From Caballeronia udeis (lineage in GTDB: Bacteria > Pseudomonadota > Gammaproteobacteria > Burkholderiales > Burkholderiaceae), in the NCBI RefSeq assembly GCF_001544555.2, contig NZ_FCOK02000079.1, forward strand, positions 1-46,716: DNA of 46,716 nt. The letters run 5' to 3'. Below the pieces are notes generated by a model that was not told where the DNA came from, searched no databases, and saw only the letters and a list, made by a program, of their open reading frames with translations. Below, piece after piece: positions 36,040 through 45,647 of this stretch. A program made the position numbers and the translations under genes. Positions within the stretch are counted from its first letter, which is position 1. Each line of letters starts with the position of its first letter.

Positions 36040-37608
36040 ATGAACACCTTGAGCAGCGATGTCCCTGAAAGCGTCGGACCCCGCGCAGCACCGTTGCGAG
36101 GGGCATGGCTGGCTCTTCTGAGCTTTGCATTGTCGCTCGCCACGTTTATCGAAGTACTCGATTCGACTGTGACGAACGTTGCCGTGCCGTCCATTGCGGG
36201 GAGCCTCGCGGTATCGAATGCTCAAGCGACCTGGGTGATCAGTTCGTATTCGGTGGCGGCAGCGATCGCCGTGCCGTTGACCGGCTGGCTGTCGCAGCGC
36301 TTCGGCGACGCCCGTCTGTTCGTCTGGTCCGTGCTGCTGTTCACGCTCACCTCATTGCTGTGCGGCATCGCGAGCAACCTGGAGATGCTGGTCCTGTGCC
36401 GCGCGATGCAGGGCCTGTGCTCAGGCCCCATGGTGCCGCTCTCGCAAGCCATCCTGTTGCGCTCCTTCGCGCCGGAGAAACGGATATTTGCACTCGCGTT
36501 ATGGGCCATGACCGTGCTGCTCGCCCCAATCTTCGGGCCGGTGCTGGGCGGCTGGATCATCGACCAGTTTTCCTGGCCCTGGATCTTTTTCATCAACCTC
36601 CCGATCGGACTGTTCGCGTTCGCCGCCTGCACGGCGCTCCTGCGGCGCGACCCGCCCAGTCTGAAACAGCCGCCCAAGGATCTCATCGGCATAGCGTTGC
36701 TCGTGGTCGGCGTCGGTGCGCTGCAGGGTGTGCTGGACCTTGGCCGCGAGCACGGCTGGTTCGACTCGCCGCTGATCATCACGCTCTCGATCGTTGCCGC
36801 GCTCGCGCTGCTGTCGCTGCTGATCTGGGAGTCGGCTGAGCCGTATCCCGTCATCGACCTCAGTCTCTTTCGCGATCGCGCGTTTTCATTCGGCGTTGCC
36901 GTCGTCTCGCTCGGCATGATCAGCTTCTCCATCATCGGCGTGATCTTTCCGCTCTGGATGCAAACCGTGATGGGTTATACGGCCTTGCAGGCAGGCATGG
37001 CGGTCGCGCCTCTGGGCATCCTCGCCCTTGTGTTTTCCCTGTTGATCGGGCTGTTCCTTGACCGGCTAGACGCGCGTTTCGTCACGTCGTTCGGATTTCT
37101 CGTGTTCTTCGCCGTGCTCTACTGGGACACGCATTTCACGCTGACCATGTCGTTCTGGCAAATCGTCACGCCGACGTTCGTTCAAGGCATCGGCCTACCA
37201 TGCTTTTTCATCCCGCTCAGCGCGGTGACCCTGTCGCGCATCTCCGATGAAAAACTCGCTGCAGCATCGGGCATGTCGAATTTTCTACGGACCTTGTCGG
37301 CAGCACTTGGCACGGCATTAAGCGTCACGTGGTGGGATAACCGTGCCGCGCATCACTACGGCACGCTGGCGCAGTCGGTCACGCACGAGTCTCTGGGCAC
37401 GGGGCAGTTCGCCCGCGCCTTGCAGAACATGGGACTCGCGGGCGACCGCAATCTTGCCGCGATCCGTCAGGTCGTACAGCAGCAGGCATACATGATGGCG
37501 ACCAACGATCTGTTCTACGTTGCGAGCCTTGTATGCCTGGCGCTGGCGGTATTGATCTGGACCACCAGACCGTGGCGCGGCATATCGGCCGCGCGGGTCG
37601 GGCACTGA
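36040..37608 (+). CDS. DHA2-family MFS exporter (EmrB/QacA type) of the rhl operon
   Basis: A 522-residue 14-helix drug:H+ antiporter-2. The helix-1 motif EVLDSTVTNVAVPSIAGSL and GWLSQRFGDARLF are seen, and the antiporter motif C-like segment APIFGPVLGGWIID in helix 5. In Burkholderia an EmrB-like gene sits at this place between rhlB and rhlC and is thought to export rhamnolipid with the EmrA- and NodT-like proteins encoded at the end of the operon. The 76-base gap after rhlB holds a small GC hairpin. Confidence 0.92.
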   Translation: MNTLSSDVPESVGPRAAPLRGAWLALLSFALSLATFIEVLDSTVTNVAVPSIAGSLAVSNAQATWVISSYSVAAAIAVPLTGWLSQRFGDARLFVWSVLLFTLTSLLCGIASNLEMLVLCRAMQGLCSGPMVPLSQAILLRSFAPEKRIFALALWAMTVLLAPIFGPVLGGWIIDQFSWPWIFFINLPIGLFAFAACTALLRRDPPSLKQPPKDLIGIALLVVGVGALQGVLDLGREHGWFDSPLIITLSIVAALALLSLLIWESAEPYPVIDLSLFRDRAFSFGVAVVSLGMISFSIIGVIFPLWMQTVMGYTALQAGMAVAPLGILALVFSLLIGLFLDRLDARFVTSFGFLVFFAVLYWDTHFTLTMSFWQIVTPTFVQGIGLPCFFIPLSAVTLSRISDEKLAAASGMSNFLRTLSAALGTALSVTWWDNRAAHHYGTLAQSVTHESLGTGQFARALQNMGLAGDRNLAAIRQVVQQQAYMMATNDLFYVASLVCLALAVLIWTTRPWRGISAARVGH

Positions 37609-37618
37609 GGCGTTTCCC

Positions 37619-38611
37619 ATGTCCGCAACCAACGTCATTCTTTTCAAAGTCGATAGCGCGAATAGTAAAGCGGCCCGCGAAGCGCCCGCGCTCGGCGCGC
37701 TGGTGGTGCTTTATAAACCGACGGCCGGGCAGTTGCGCAACCTGATTGACCTGCGCGCACGATGCGGCGTGTTGCTTGCCGTCGACAACTCGCCGGCTAC
37801 CAACACCGCGAACGTCGGCCTCCTTGGCGATCACGGTATTGACTATGTGTTCAACGGCAATCGCGGCGGGATTGCGGGGGCCTTTAACCGCGGGCTGGAG
37901 CGACTATTCGCGCAAGGTCTCGATGCCGTCGTGCTGTTCGATCAGGACTCGCACACGAGCGTCAATTATTTTCCGATGATGCGCGCCTCGTGCGCCGCGC
38001 TCGGAGCACGTGCCTTCGCCATCGGTCCGAGAATCTACGATGAGAACGCCCAGCGCTTCCTGCCGCAGCTCTACAGCAATGGTTTTTACGTGCGCACGCT
38101 GATGTTCCCTGAAGGCGCGGCCTTACAGCCCTGCTCGTTCCTTATATCGTCGGGTTCTGTCATCTCGCGGCTCGCTTATGAACGACTAGGCTCCTTCACC
38201 GAAGCCCTCTTCATCGATCATGTGGACACCGACTATTCGATGCGCGCGCTGGTGCGCGGCGTGCAGTTTTATGTCGAACCGAGGCTCGTGCTCTCGCATC
38301 GGATTGGCAACAAGCGGGAACATCGGCTGGGACCGCTACGCGTCACGTCGATGAATCACCCTCCCATGCGCCGGTACTACATGGCGCGCAATGGCATGCA
38401 CCTGAGCCTCAAGTATTTTCAATCCTTTCCGGTCGCACTCGTGCCAAATTTCATTACGCTCCTGCAGGTCTTGCAGATCTCTCTGTTCGAGTCGGACAAA
38501 CGCGCGAAGCTATCGAGTATTGGCTGCGGTCTGGTCGACGGGCTGCTGGGACGACTCGGCCCGCTGGAAACTACGCGGCCGCGCCTCGCCGCACGCATCG
38601 CGCGCGGCTAA
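37619..38611 (+). CDS. rhlC: RhlC, rhamnosyltransferase 2
   Basis: A 330-residue GT2-family glycosyltransferase that adds the second rhamnose to form di-rhamnolipid. It has FNGNRGGIAGAFNRGLE near residue 79, the metal-binding Asp triad VVLFDQDSHTS (about 107-117), and FIDHVDTDYSMRALVRG (about 200-216), typical of rhamnosyltransferases. It begins 10 bases after the exporter gene with GAGG ahead of the ATG. Confidence 0.95.
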   Translation: MSATNVILFKVDSANSKAAREAPALGALVVLYKPTAGQLRNLIDLRARCGVLLAVDNSPATNTANVGLLGDHGIDYVFNGNRGGIAGAFNRGLERLFAQGLDAVVLFDQDSHTSVNYFPMMRASCAALGARAFAIGPRIYDENAQRFLPQLYSNGFYVRTLMFPEGAALQPCSFLISSGSVISRLAYERLGSFTEALFIDHVDTDYSMRALVRGVQFYVEPRLVLSHRIGNKREHRLGPLRVTSMNHPPMRRYYMARNGMHLSLKYFQSFPVALVPNFITLLQVLQISLFESDKRAKLSSIGCGLVDGLLGRLGPLETTRPRLAARIARG

Positions 38612-38613
38612 GG

Positions 38614-40179
38614 ATGAGGATCAACGCTATTCGCTCCGCGCAGGTTTGCAAACGCATCGGCGTGATTGCGCTCGGTTCGCTCATCGCTCTATCGGGCGGC
38701 TGCGCCGACACGACGCCACGTACTGCGCTTGCGATGCGCACGCCGCCGGCTGAACTGCTTCCGAGCGCAGCAACGGACGCCAACGGCTCATGGCCACAAA
38801 CGAACTGGGTTGCATCGTTCCACGACAGTCAACTGGATACGCTAGTCGCCGAAGCGTGCTCGGCTAATCCCGACATCCAGATAGCAAGCGCGCGGATCGC
38901 GCAGGCCCAATCGCAACTGGACCAGTTCGGTGCGAGCGAGGGACTGACAGGCACCGCCATGCTGTCCGCCTACAAAGCCCGCATGCCTGAAATCAACGGA
39001 GCGGCGAGCGTCGATGTGCAGGGCACCACCGTCCCGATCAACCTGTTCAGCGATCCCTGGGTGTCGCCTGGGAGCGCAATTGTCGGTGCGAACTATGAAC
39101 TCGATTTGTGGGGAAAGAACGAAGCGCTCACGCGTTCGCTTCTGTCTTCGCGCGACGCCTCGCGTGTCAATGCGCAACAGGCCCAACTCACGATAGTGAC
39201 CTCGCTGGTCACGCTGTATGTACGCCTCGCCGGAGACTATGAACGCCGCGATCTCATCGACGCCAAGCATCGCGTAGCGACAGAACTCGACCTTATCCGG
39301 CGCGAGCGCCAGACGCGAGGCATGGACAACACCTCCGACATCCAGGCTACACGCATAGAGCAAGCCACATTGCAGGCGCAAGCGCAGCAGATCGACGATG
39401 CAATCAGACAGACGCAATTGCAGATCGGCATCCTGGTTGGCGCAGGTCCCGAACGTGGTCTTGCCTTGCAGCGGCCAACGCTGGCGAGTGCCAATGAAGA
39501 AACCGCCCTGCCGCCGAACCTGCCACTCGACCTGCTGGGACGCCGCCCAGATATAGTCGCCGCCCGGCTGCGTGTTGAAGCCGCGACGGCGAAGATCGCT
39601 GTGACCCGTGCATCGTTTTATCCGAACATCAATCTGTCGGCAGCGGGCGGACTGTCGTCGCTATCTATCAGCTCGCTGTTCTCCAGCGCGTCGGCATTCT
39701 TTGCGCTAGGACCCGCCGTCACCCTGCCGATCTTCGAGCGCGGCCGCCTGCGCGCCCAGCTCGACGGCGACTATGCGCAGGCAGACGAAATGATCGCCCT
39801 GTATAACCGCACGCTCAATGAAGCACTGACCGACGTCGCCCGGTCCATCCTGGCAACACGCAGCACCACCGCCCTGATTGCCGAGCAGCAGGAAATCGTG
39901 AACGCGCGTGAGCACTTGGTCTCAGTCGCAGCGGACCAGCATCGTCGCGGCCTTGTCCGCCAGACCGAGGTGCTTCAGCAACAGAACGCACTGCTCGACG
40001 ACCAGCTTCGCCTCATCGACCTCACGACACGCCGGCGCGACGCGCAAGTCGCGCTGATCCGCTCGTTAGGCGGTGGCTTCGAAGCGATGCCTGCGCAACA
40101 AACCAAGCCTTCGTCAACCGAGTCCACCAACCGGACATCCCGTGAAAGCCCACCTTCCATTCCTCCTTCGTCAAGCTAA
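38614..40179 (+). CDS. NodT-type RND/EmrAB outer-membrane lipoprotein
   Basis: A 521-residue TolC-like outer-membrane channel of the NodT family. The signal peptide has a lipobox LSGGC with Cys near residue 30; two OEP repeats follow, with PDIQIASARIAQAQSQLDQF and the second LGRRPDIVAARLRVEAATAK. Starts 2 bases after the rhlC stop. It should form the outer-membrane exit for the EmrB/EmrA-like rhamnolipid export system. Confidence 0.93.
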   Translation: MRINAIRSAQVCKRIGVIALGSLIALSGGCADTTPRTALAMRTPPAELLPSAATDANGSWPQTNWVASFHDSQLDTLVAEACSANPDIQIASARIAQAQSQLDQFGASEGLTGTAMLSAYKARMPEINGAASVDVQGTTVPINLFSDPWVSPGSAIVGANYELDLWGKNEALTRSLLSSRDASRVNAQQAQLTIVTSLVTLYVRLAGDYERRDLIDAKHRVATELDLIRRERQTRGMDNTSDIQATRIEQATLQAQAQQIDDAIRQTQLQIGILVGAGPERGLALQRPTLASANEETALPPNLPLDLLGRRPDIVAARLRVEAATAKIAVTRASFYPNINLSAAGGLSSLSISSLFSSASAFFALGPAVTLPIFERGRLRAQLDGDYAQADEMIALYNRTLNEALTDVARSILATRSTTALIAEQQEIVNAREHLVSVAADQHRRGLVRQTEVLQQQNALLDDQLRLIDLTTRRRDAQVALIRSLGGGFEAMPAQQTKPSSTESTNRTSRESPPSIPPSSS

Positions 40180-40182
40180 CGC

Positions 40183-41286
40183 ATGAGTACAGAAAACCTG
40201 CTTGACGATCGAACGTCGACCGTGGCGCCGCACCCTAAAAAAGTCATGCGCCGCAACCGGCTCTTCCTGCTGCTCTTCGGCACAGCGCTGTTGCTCGCGC
40301 TAGCTGCGGGCGTGCACTGGTGGACTGTCGGCCGCTATGTGGAGGAAACCGACAATGCGTACGTCGGCGGCAATGTCGTGCCGATTGCCGCTCGTGCTGC
40401 CGGCACTGTGCGTGAAGTCACCGTCGGCAATACGCAATACGTGAAGGCGGGGCAAGCGCTCGTGCTACTCGACGATACCGAAACACAAGCCGCACTGACC
40501 CAGGCGCAAGCGCGCCTCGTCCAGGCGAAGCGGCAGGCGCGCAGCGCGACCTATTCGAACGCGATGTACGCAGCCGCCGTCGACGCCCGCACGGCCGAAC
40601 TGAAGCTTGCCGAACAGATGCTCAAGGCCCGTTCGGGGGCGAGCGTTGAAGTGGTGTCGACGGAAGAATTTGCACGCGCGGCAGAATCCGTCGCGCTCGC
40701 AAAGGCGAATCTTGCCTCGGCGCAAAGCCAGTTAGCCAGTGGCCTCGCGATGAGCGGATCAGGGCGAGTAGAAGACGATCCCGCCGTGGTCCAGGCAGAG
40801 CAGCAAGTGAAGCTTGCACAGGTCGCGGTGACGCGGACCGTGATCGTTGCGCCGGTCGAAGGCAGCATCGCCCAGCGCTCGGTCGAGGTTGGGCAGCCGG
40901 TCAACGCGGGTATCCCGCTCATGACGGTCGTGCCGCTCAAGCACCTATGGATACAGGCAAATTTCAAGGAGGGACAAGTCCGGAATTTGCGGATCGGTCA
41001 GCCCGCAACGATCGTCTCGGATCTCTATGGTTCGAGCGTCAAGTTTCACGGCCGGATCGGCGGATTGTCGCCGGGAACAGGCAGCGCCTTTTCGATGCTG
41101 CCCCCGGAGAATGCAGCCGGAAACTGGATCAAGGTCGTGCAGCGTGTCCCGGTACTCGTGCTGCTGGATCCCGCGGAACTGGCCGAGCATCCGTTGCGCG
41201 TGGGGCTCTCCACAACCGTCGAGGTAGATACGCACGATCTTGCCGGCAAACCGGTCAGTGCCGCCGACAGTGCATCGATCCGTTAA
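40183..41286 (+). CDS. EmrA/HlyD-type membrane fusion adaptor
   Basis: A 367-residue periplasmic adaptor with one N-terminal membrane helix (LFLLLFGTALLLALAAGVHW, about residues 27-46). The lipoyl half-motif VEETDNAYVGGNVVPIAARA and the second lipoyl half near VIVAPVEGSIAQRSVEVGQP flank a coiled-coil hairpin at about 100-200. Starts 4 bases after the NodT stop. It links the DHA2 exporter to the outer-membrane protein. Last gene of the operon. Confidence 0.93.
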   Translation: MSTENLLDDRTSTVAPHPKKVMRRNRLFLLLFGTALLLALAAGVHWWTVGRYVEETDNAYVGGNVVPIAARAAGTVREVTVGNTQYVKAGQALVLLDDTETQAALTQAQARLVQAKRQARSATYSNAMYAAAVDARTAELKLAEQMLKARSGASVEVVSTEEFARAAESVALAKANLASAQSQLASGLAMSGSGRVEDDPAVVQAEQQVKLAQVAVTRTVIVAPVEGSIAQRSVEVGQPVNAGIPLMTVVPLKHLWIQANFKEGQVRNLRIGQPATIVSDLYGSSVKFHGRIGGLSPGTGSAFSMLPPENAAGNWIKVVQRVPVLVLLDPAELAEHPLRVGLSTTVEVDTHDLAGKPVSAADSASIR

Positions 41287-41320
41287 ATGAACTCACGCGT
41301 GGTTCCGCTTCGGACATTCC

Positions 41321-41336
41321 GGTCGGCTTGCCGACC
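41321..41336 (+). terminator. hairpin after the rhl operon
   Basis: GGTCGG-CTTG-CCGACC forms a 6-bp stem with a stable CUUG tetraloop, 35 bases after the last stop. No T-run follows, so Rho-independent strength is uncertain. It could also stabilise the 3' end of the mRNA. Confidence 0.45.
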
Positions 41337-41645
41337 ATTCACTAGGGGCACATTGCGTGGCGCAAGTCAGGGTTGCGATTTTTAATCAGGAATTCTCGCC
41401 CCATCGCGTCTCGGAGCTGGAGATAGCCGCCTCGCTTCACGGCAAATGCATCTGGGCAGCGTCGCCAAGCCGGCACCGACCAACGAACAGAGCAGGCTGT
41501 GCAACTTTGCACTAAGCCGTGGCGGCATGACGAAACCGATCTCCCCCACTTTGCACGCTCTCTCGCAGTTCGCGCCCGACCACCCAAGGCCGGGCGGATC
41601 GGGTCATGGTTGCACGGTGTCATGGCTGCAACGGCCTCACCACGT
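41337..41645. other. intergenic region between convergent transcripts
   Basis: Open frames here have no family motif. It lies between the end of the rhl operon and the end of the YncE-like gene on the other strand. Confidence 0.5.
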
Positions 41646-42782
41646 TCAACGCACGGTGAACACCGAGATACCGCCGTTCGGGAACGCCCCGCTGCCTGCC
41701 TGGAACGGAACATAGACCTGCCCTGAAGGGCCGTCGACCGCAACCGAATGCGCGCCCGTGCCGACTGCCAGTTGAGTGATGATCGTCCGGCTGGTACCGT
41801 CTATGACCGCCATCTGCGGCGTAAAGCCCGACGCCGCAGCCACACCGTTCGCTGTCCAGTGTCGCGCAGGCAGGAAATAGCGGTTGGACGTCTTGTCGTA
41901 GGCGATCTGGTCCACTCCTCCAAACGGCAATTTGGCCAGCGTGCTGCCGTTGGTGCGATCGAGGATCAGCGTGATCAGTGGGTTGCCCGCGCCCGGATCG
42001 CAGCCCACCATTACATCCTGGTTCGGCCCAAGTGCCAGGCCGGTCGGCGCGCACGAACCCAAGGGAAACGCCTTGGTCACAGCCGGTTGGCCAGCGGTGA
42101 CCGAGCTCGCCGGAATCACGTCGAGTTCGCCATCCGGGTTGGCCGCAGTGCCGTCGTTGTTGATCAGGAAGCTCCTCGTGCCCGCGTCGTATTCGCATGC
42201 TTCGAGACCCGCGGAGCCGGGGAAGTTCAGGTGCGAAACGACCGCCTGAGTGTCCGTGTTGATGAACGTCAGGAACGGCGGCGAGTCCGCAGGATTCGCC
42301 ATGGCAATCAGGTGATCGTCCGGATCGAAGCAGCCCTCGTCCGTGCGGTTGCCCGTGGTGCTGATCGGGATCGTCTTCGTCAGGGTTTGCGTTGACGTGT
42401 TCATGACCTTGACGGCATTCACATCTCCCACATAAAGCGTGTTCGTACCGGGCAACCCGACTAAACCATCCGGCCCGGAGGAACTGGTTGTCGCGCCATT
42501 GCCGGCAAAACTGCCTGTCATCTGCGCAATCAGTTTATTGCTGGCTGTGTCCACCACGTCGACGGCCTTGTTATTACGGTCGGCCAGGAAATACTTGCCC
42601 TGATCCGCATAACCGATGTCAAAACTAAAGGCCGGGGTCGTCGAGTTGGGCACCGCGATATTGGTCACCAGATGCGGCACCGAACTATTGTTGTTATCCG
42701 AGCCGCCGCATGCCGCCAGCAGGCAAGCGACAACCGAGCATGCGGCGATAAGCACGCCACGTTGTGTGATCCGTCCTTTCAT
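41646..42782 (-). CDS. YncE-like beta-propeller lipoprotein
   Basis: A 378-residue exported lipoprotein. The signal peptide ends in the lipobox LLAACGG (Cys near residue 25), followed by a Gly/Ser/Asn-rich linker. The body has repeats of YVTN/YncE-type propeller blades, for example NNKAVDVVDTASNKLIAQM, NTLYVGDVNAVKVMNTSTQT and MAVIDGTSRTIITQLAVGTG. The ATG at 42782 is chosen because it gives a proper signal peptide; the longer frame from 42902 does not. Role unknown. It is convergent with the rhl operon. Confidence 0.85.
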   Translation of the reverse strand: MKGRITQRGVLIAACSVVACLLAACGGSDNNNSSVPHLVTNIAVPNSTTPAFSFDIGYADQGKYFLADRNNKAVDVVDTASNKLIAQMTGSFAGNGATTSSSGPDGLVGLPGTNTLYVGDVNAVKVMNTSTQTLTKTIPISTTGNRTDEGCFDPDDHLIAMANPADSPPFLTFINTDTQAVVSHLNFPGSAGLEACEYDAGTRSFLINNDGTAANPDGELDVIPASSVTAGQPAVTKAFPLGSCAPTGLALGPNQDVMVGCDPGAGNPLITLILDRTNGSTLAKLPFGGVDQIAYDKTSNRYFLPARHWTANGVAAASGFTPQMAVIDGTSRTIITQLAVGTGAHSVAVDGPSGQVYVPFQAGSGAFPNGGISVFTVR

Positions 42783-42988
42783 TTCTGTCTTCTGGAACCG
42801 CTTCAAGTAATGGTTTAGCGCCACAGCGGGCACTGTCCCAATGCCAGTTGGTCGCTCCGCCTTGGGCAAAGAATGCAACCCGTCGTGGCCTGTATGTTGC
42901 ATACAAAGTTCATCTGACCAGTTGCTACAAACTCTGTCTCACCGTGAAGGCCAGATGTTACCGGGGTAAACACGAGTCGAGATTTGAA

Positions 42989-43017
42989 TTGGCACGGAAT
43001 CGGATATGGCGTATAGT
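42989..43017 (+). promoter_or_regulatory. sigma-70-like promoter of the aminotransferase operon
   Basis: TTGGCA (42989-42994), a 17-base spacer and TATAGT (43012-43017). A transcript from it would start near 43024, downstream of the ATG at 43006, which supports the GTG at 43051 as the start. Confidence 0.6.
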
Positions 43018-43050
43018 TTTTTGAATGCAAAATACAAATGGAGAAACGAC

Positions 43051-44271
43051 GTGATCAAATTGGACTTCCACCCCGCCGGACGCCATTTCCTGCAGATTCC
43101 TGGACCGAGCCCGGTTCCCGACCGCATCCTGCGTGCGATGAGTTATCCGACTATCGATCATCGTGGTCCGGAATTTGGCGCACTCGGTCTGAAGGTGCTT
43201 GAAGGAATCAAAAAGATCTTCAAAACGAAGCAGCCGGTCATTATTTACCCGGCGTCGGGAACCGGCGCGTGGGAAGCGGCGCTGACGAATACGTTGAGCC
43301 CTGGCGACACCGTGTTGATGTTCGAGACCGGCCACTTCGCATCGCTTTGGAAGACGATGGCGGACCGGCTTGGGCTCAATCCTGAGTTTCTCGGCTTGCC
43401 CGGGATCGAGGGTTGGCGAGGCGGAGTCAACGCGCAGATGATCGAAGAACGGCTGCGCGCTGACAAAGAGCACACCATCAAGGCCGTTTGTGTCGTCCAT
43501 AACGAAACGTCCACTGGCGTCACGTCCGACATTGCAGCAGTGCGTCGCGCAATCGATGCTGCGGGGCACCCGGCGTTATTTCTGGTTGACACGATTTCAG
43601 GTTTAGCCTGCGCTGACTATCGCCATGATGACTGGGGCGTGGACGTCACGGTATCCGGTTCGCAAAAAGGCTTGATGTTGCCGCCAGGGATCAGCTTCAA
43701 CGCGATTTCGCAAAAGGCAATTGAAGCTTCAAAGACGGCGAAGCTGCCGCGCGCATTCTGGGCTTGGGACGAAATTCTGGCGTCAAACAAGACGGGCTAT
43801 TGGCCGTACACGCCGAACACAAATCTTTTATATGGCTTGTCAGAGGCGCTCGACATGATCCTGGAGGAAGGTCTGGATAACGTCTTTGCTCGCCACGACC
43901 GTCTTGCAGAAGCCTGCCGTCGAGCAGTCAATGCGTGGGGTCTGCCTATCCAATGCGCTGATCCTGCTGTGTACAGTCCGGTGCTGACCGGAGTGATGAC
44001 GCCTGAAGGCGTCGATGCAGACAGGGTGCGCAAAGTGATTTACGAACGCTTCGACATGTCGCTTGGGATGGGCCTCGGCAAGATGAAAGGCCGCATGTTC
44101 CGCATTGGGCACCTGGGCGATTGCAATGACTTGATGCTTATCGCAACGCTTGGCGGATGCGAAATGGGTCTCCAGATCGCGGGCGTTCCACTGGCTGCGA
44201 GCGGTCTTCCCGTAGCAATGGCGTACCTTGCCTCCGAGTCAAAAGAGAGGACGCTGAAGCACGCGGCGTAA
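43051..44271 (+). CDS. serine-glyoxylate-type aminotransferase (class V)
   Basis: A 406-residue PLP enzyme of the class V aminotransferase family, closest by eye to serine-glyoxylate aminotransferase of Burkholderia. FLQIPGPSPVPDRILRAMSY at the N-terminus, YPASGTGAWEAAL, and the PLP-Lys in VTVSGSQKGLMLPPG (about residue 209) are seen. It transfers the amino group of serine (or a related donor) to glyoxylate. The GTG at 43051 has GGAGA 7 bases upstream and lies after the promoter; the ATG at 43006 would add 15 residues with no family likeness. It heads an operon with the MFS carrier and hydratase-like gene. Confidence 0.88.
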   Translation: MIKLDFHPAGRHFLQIPGPSPVPDRILRAMSYPTIDHRGPEFGALGLKVLEGIKKIFKTKQPVIIYPASGTGAWEAALTNTLSPGDTVLMFETGHFASLWKTMADRLGLNPEFLGLPGIEGWRGGVNAQMIEERLRADKEHTIKAVCVVHNETSTGVTSDIAAVRRAIDAAGHPALFLVDTISGLACADYRHDDWGVDVTVSGSQKGLMLPPGISFNAISQKAIEASKTAKLPRAFWAWDEILASNKTGYWPYTPNTNLLYGLSEALDMILEEGLDNVFARHDRLAEACRRAVNAWGLPIQCADPAVYSPVLTGVMTPEGVDADRVRKVIYERFDMSLGMGLGKMKGRMFRIGHLGDCNDLMLIATLGGCEMGLQIAGVPLAASGLPVAMAYLASESKERTLKHAA

Positions 44272-44359
44272 AGCGAATTATCCCGACGAGCTGCGCGTAG
44301 ACGCGGCCTCAAAAAGGTTGTCAACGCTGACGACCGCCAAACATAAAACGAGACAAACG

Positions 44360-45646
44360 ATGAAACGATATCGTGTAAGCAGTGCGACCAGTATCGTTCT
44401 GATCATGCTGTGCGTTATGTACCTCATTACGTATCTAGACCGGGTCAACGTCAGTACGGCTGCGGCAGGTTTTGGGAAAGAGTTTCATTTATCGCACACG
44501 GAAGTTGGCCTTGTTTTCTCCGCCTTCGCCTATCCCTATCTGCTGTTTCAAGTAATCGGTGGATGGGTCAGCGATCGATTCGGCGCCAAGCGCACGCTCC
44601 TGTTTTGCGGCACGTTGTGGGCAGCCGCAACTGTCTTAACCGGCTTTGCCGGGGGATTGGCGTCACTGCTCGCGGCACGCGTACTGCTCGGATTCGGCGA
44701 AGGCGCGACGTTTCCAGCCGCGACCGCTGCAATGTCCCGCTGGGTTGCCAAAGAGCGGCGTGGATTTGCGCAGGGGATTACGCATGCGGCGGCGCGTGTG
44801 GGCAATGCCCTGGCACCTGCCGCTATCGTCATCGTGATGGCGAAGTACGGGTGGCGTGAAGCCTTTTACATCAGCGGCGCGATCAGCTTGGTTTGGGTGG
44901 CTATCTGGTGGCTTACCTTTACCGAGCACCCTAAGGACCATCCACGCATCACCGCGGCAGAACTTCAGATTCTTCCGGCAACGAAGGCAAAGCCCGCCAA
45001 GGTACCGTTCCCGCGGCTATTTAAGCGAATGCTGCCAGTGACGATCGTCTACTTCTGTTACGGCTGGACACTCTGGCTTTTCTTGAGCTGGATCCCGCAA
45101 TACTTTCTGCATAGCTACGATCTCAACCTGACAAAGTCAGCGCTCTTCGCGTCGACTGTGTTCTTTGCGGGTGTCCTCGGCGATACCTTAGGAGGCATCG
45201 TAACGGACAAGATCTTCGAGCGCACCCGCAGCCTCAAGCGTGCTCGTAGTTGGATGGTTTCAATCTGCATGTTCTTTACATTGCTCGCGCTCATCCCGCT
45301 CATGTTCACGCATGACCTGTATGTGTCGCTTGCATGCCTTGCGGCAGGCTTTTTCTTTGCCGAGATGACGATTGGTCCGATGTGGGCGATTCCAATGGAC
45401 ATCGCACCCGAATATTCCGGAACCGCGAGCGGAATGATGAACACGGGTTCAGCATTGGCTGCAATCATATCGCCGGTGCTTTCGGGGTTTTTGATCGATC
45501 GCTTCGGCAGTTGGGAGTTGCCATTCGCCGGCAGCATGGTGCTCATGGCAATCGGGGTCGTTCTCGCGTTGCGCATGCAGCCCGAAAGCAAGTTTGACAC
45601 TGGCACCGCGCCGAACGCCGGTTCTGTTTCACGTATGGGTGTCTGA
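44360..45646 (+). CDS. MFS transporter, anion:cation symporter-like
   Basis: A 428-residue 12-helix MFS protein of the ACS (phthalate/hexuronate/tartrate-type) group. The first helix ends ITYLDRVNVSTAAAGFGKEF, with GGWVSDRFGAKRTLLF in loop 2-3 and RVLLGFGEGATFPAATAAMS in helix 4, all ACS hallmarks. It probably imports an organic acid for the aminotransferase/hydratase pathway. The open frame extends to 44318, but the ATG at 44360 gives the family N-terminus. The next gene starts 1 base after its stop. Confidence 0.9.
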   Translation: MKRYRVSSATSIVLIMLCVMYLITYLDRVNVSTAAAGFGKEFHLSHTEVGLVFSAFAYPYLLFQVIGGWVSDRFGAKRTLLFCGTLWAAATVLTGFAGGLASLLAARVLLGFGEGATFPAATAAMSRWVAKERRGFAQGITHAAARVGNALAPAAIVIVMAKYGWREAFYISGAISLVWVAIWWLTFTEHPKDHPRITAAELQILPATKAKPAKVPFPRLFKRMLPVTIVYFCYGWTLWLFLSWIPQYFLHSYDLNLTKSALFASTVFFAGVLGDTLGGIVTDKIFERTRSLKRARSWMVSICMFFTLLALIPLMFTHDLYVSLACLAAGFFFAEMTIGPMWAIPMDIAPEYSGTASGMMNTGSALAAIISPVLSGFLIDRFGSWELPFAGSMVLMAIGVVLALRMQPESKFDTGTAPNAGSVSRMGV

Positions 45647-45647
45647 T

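Noticed and set aside
41446..41726. Plus-strand ORFs after the rhl operon
   Set aside because: No motif; they overlap the convergent YncE-like gene and show no ribosome site.
43006..43050. ATG at 43006 as aminotransferase start
   Set aside because: It overlaps the likely promoter, has no ribosome site and adds 15 residues unlike the family.
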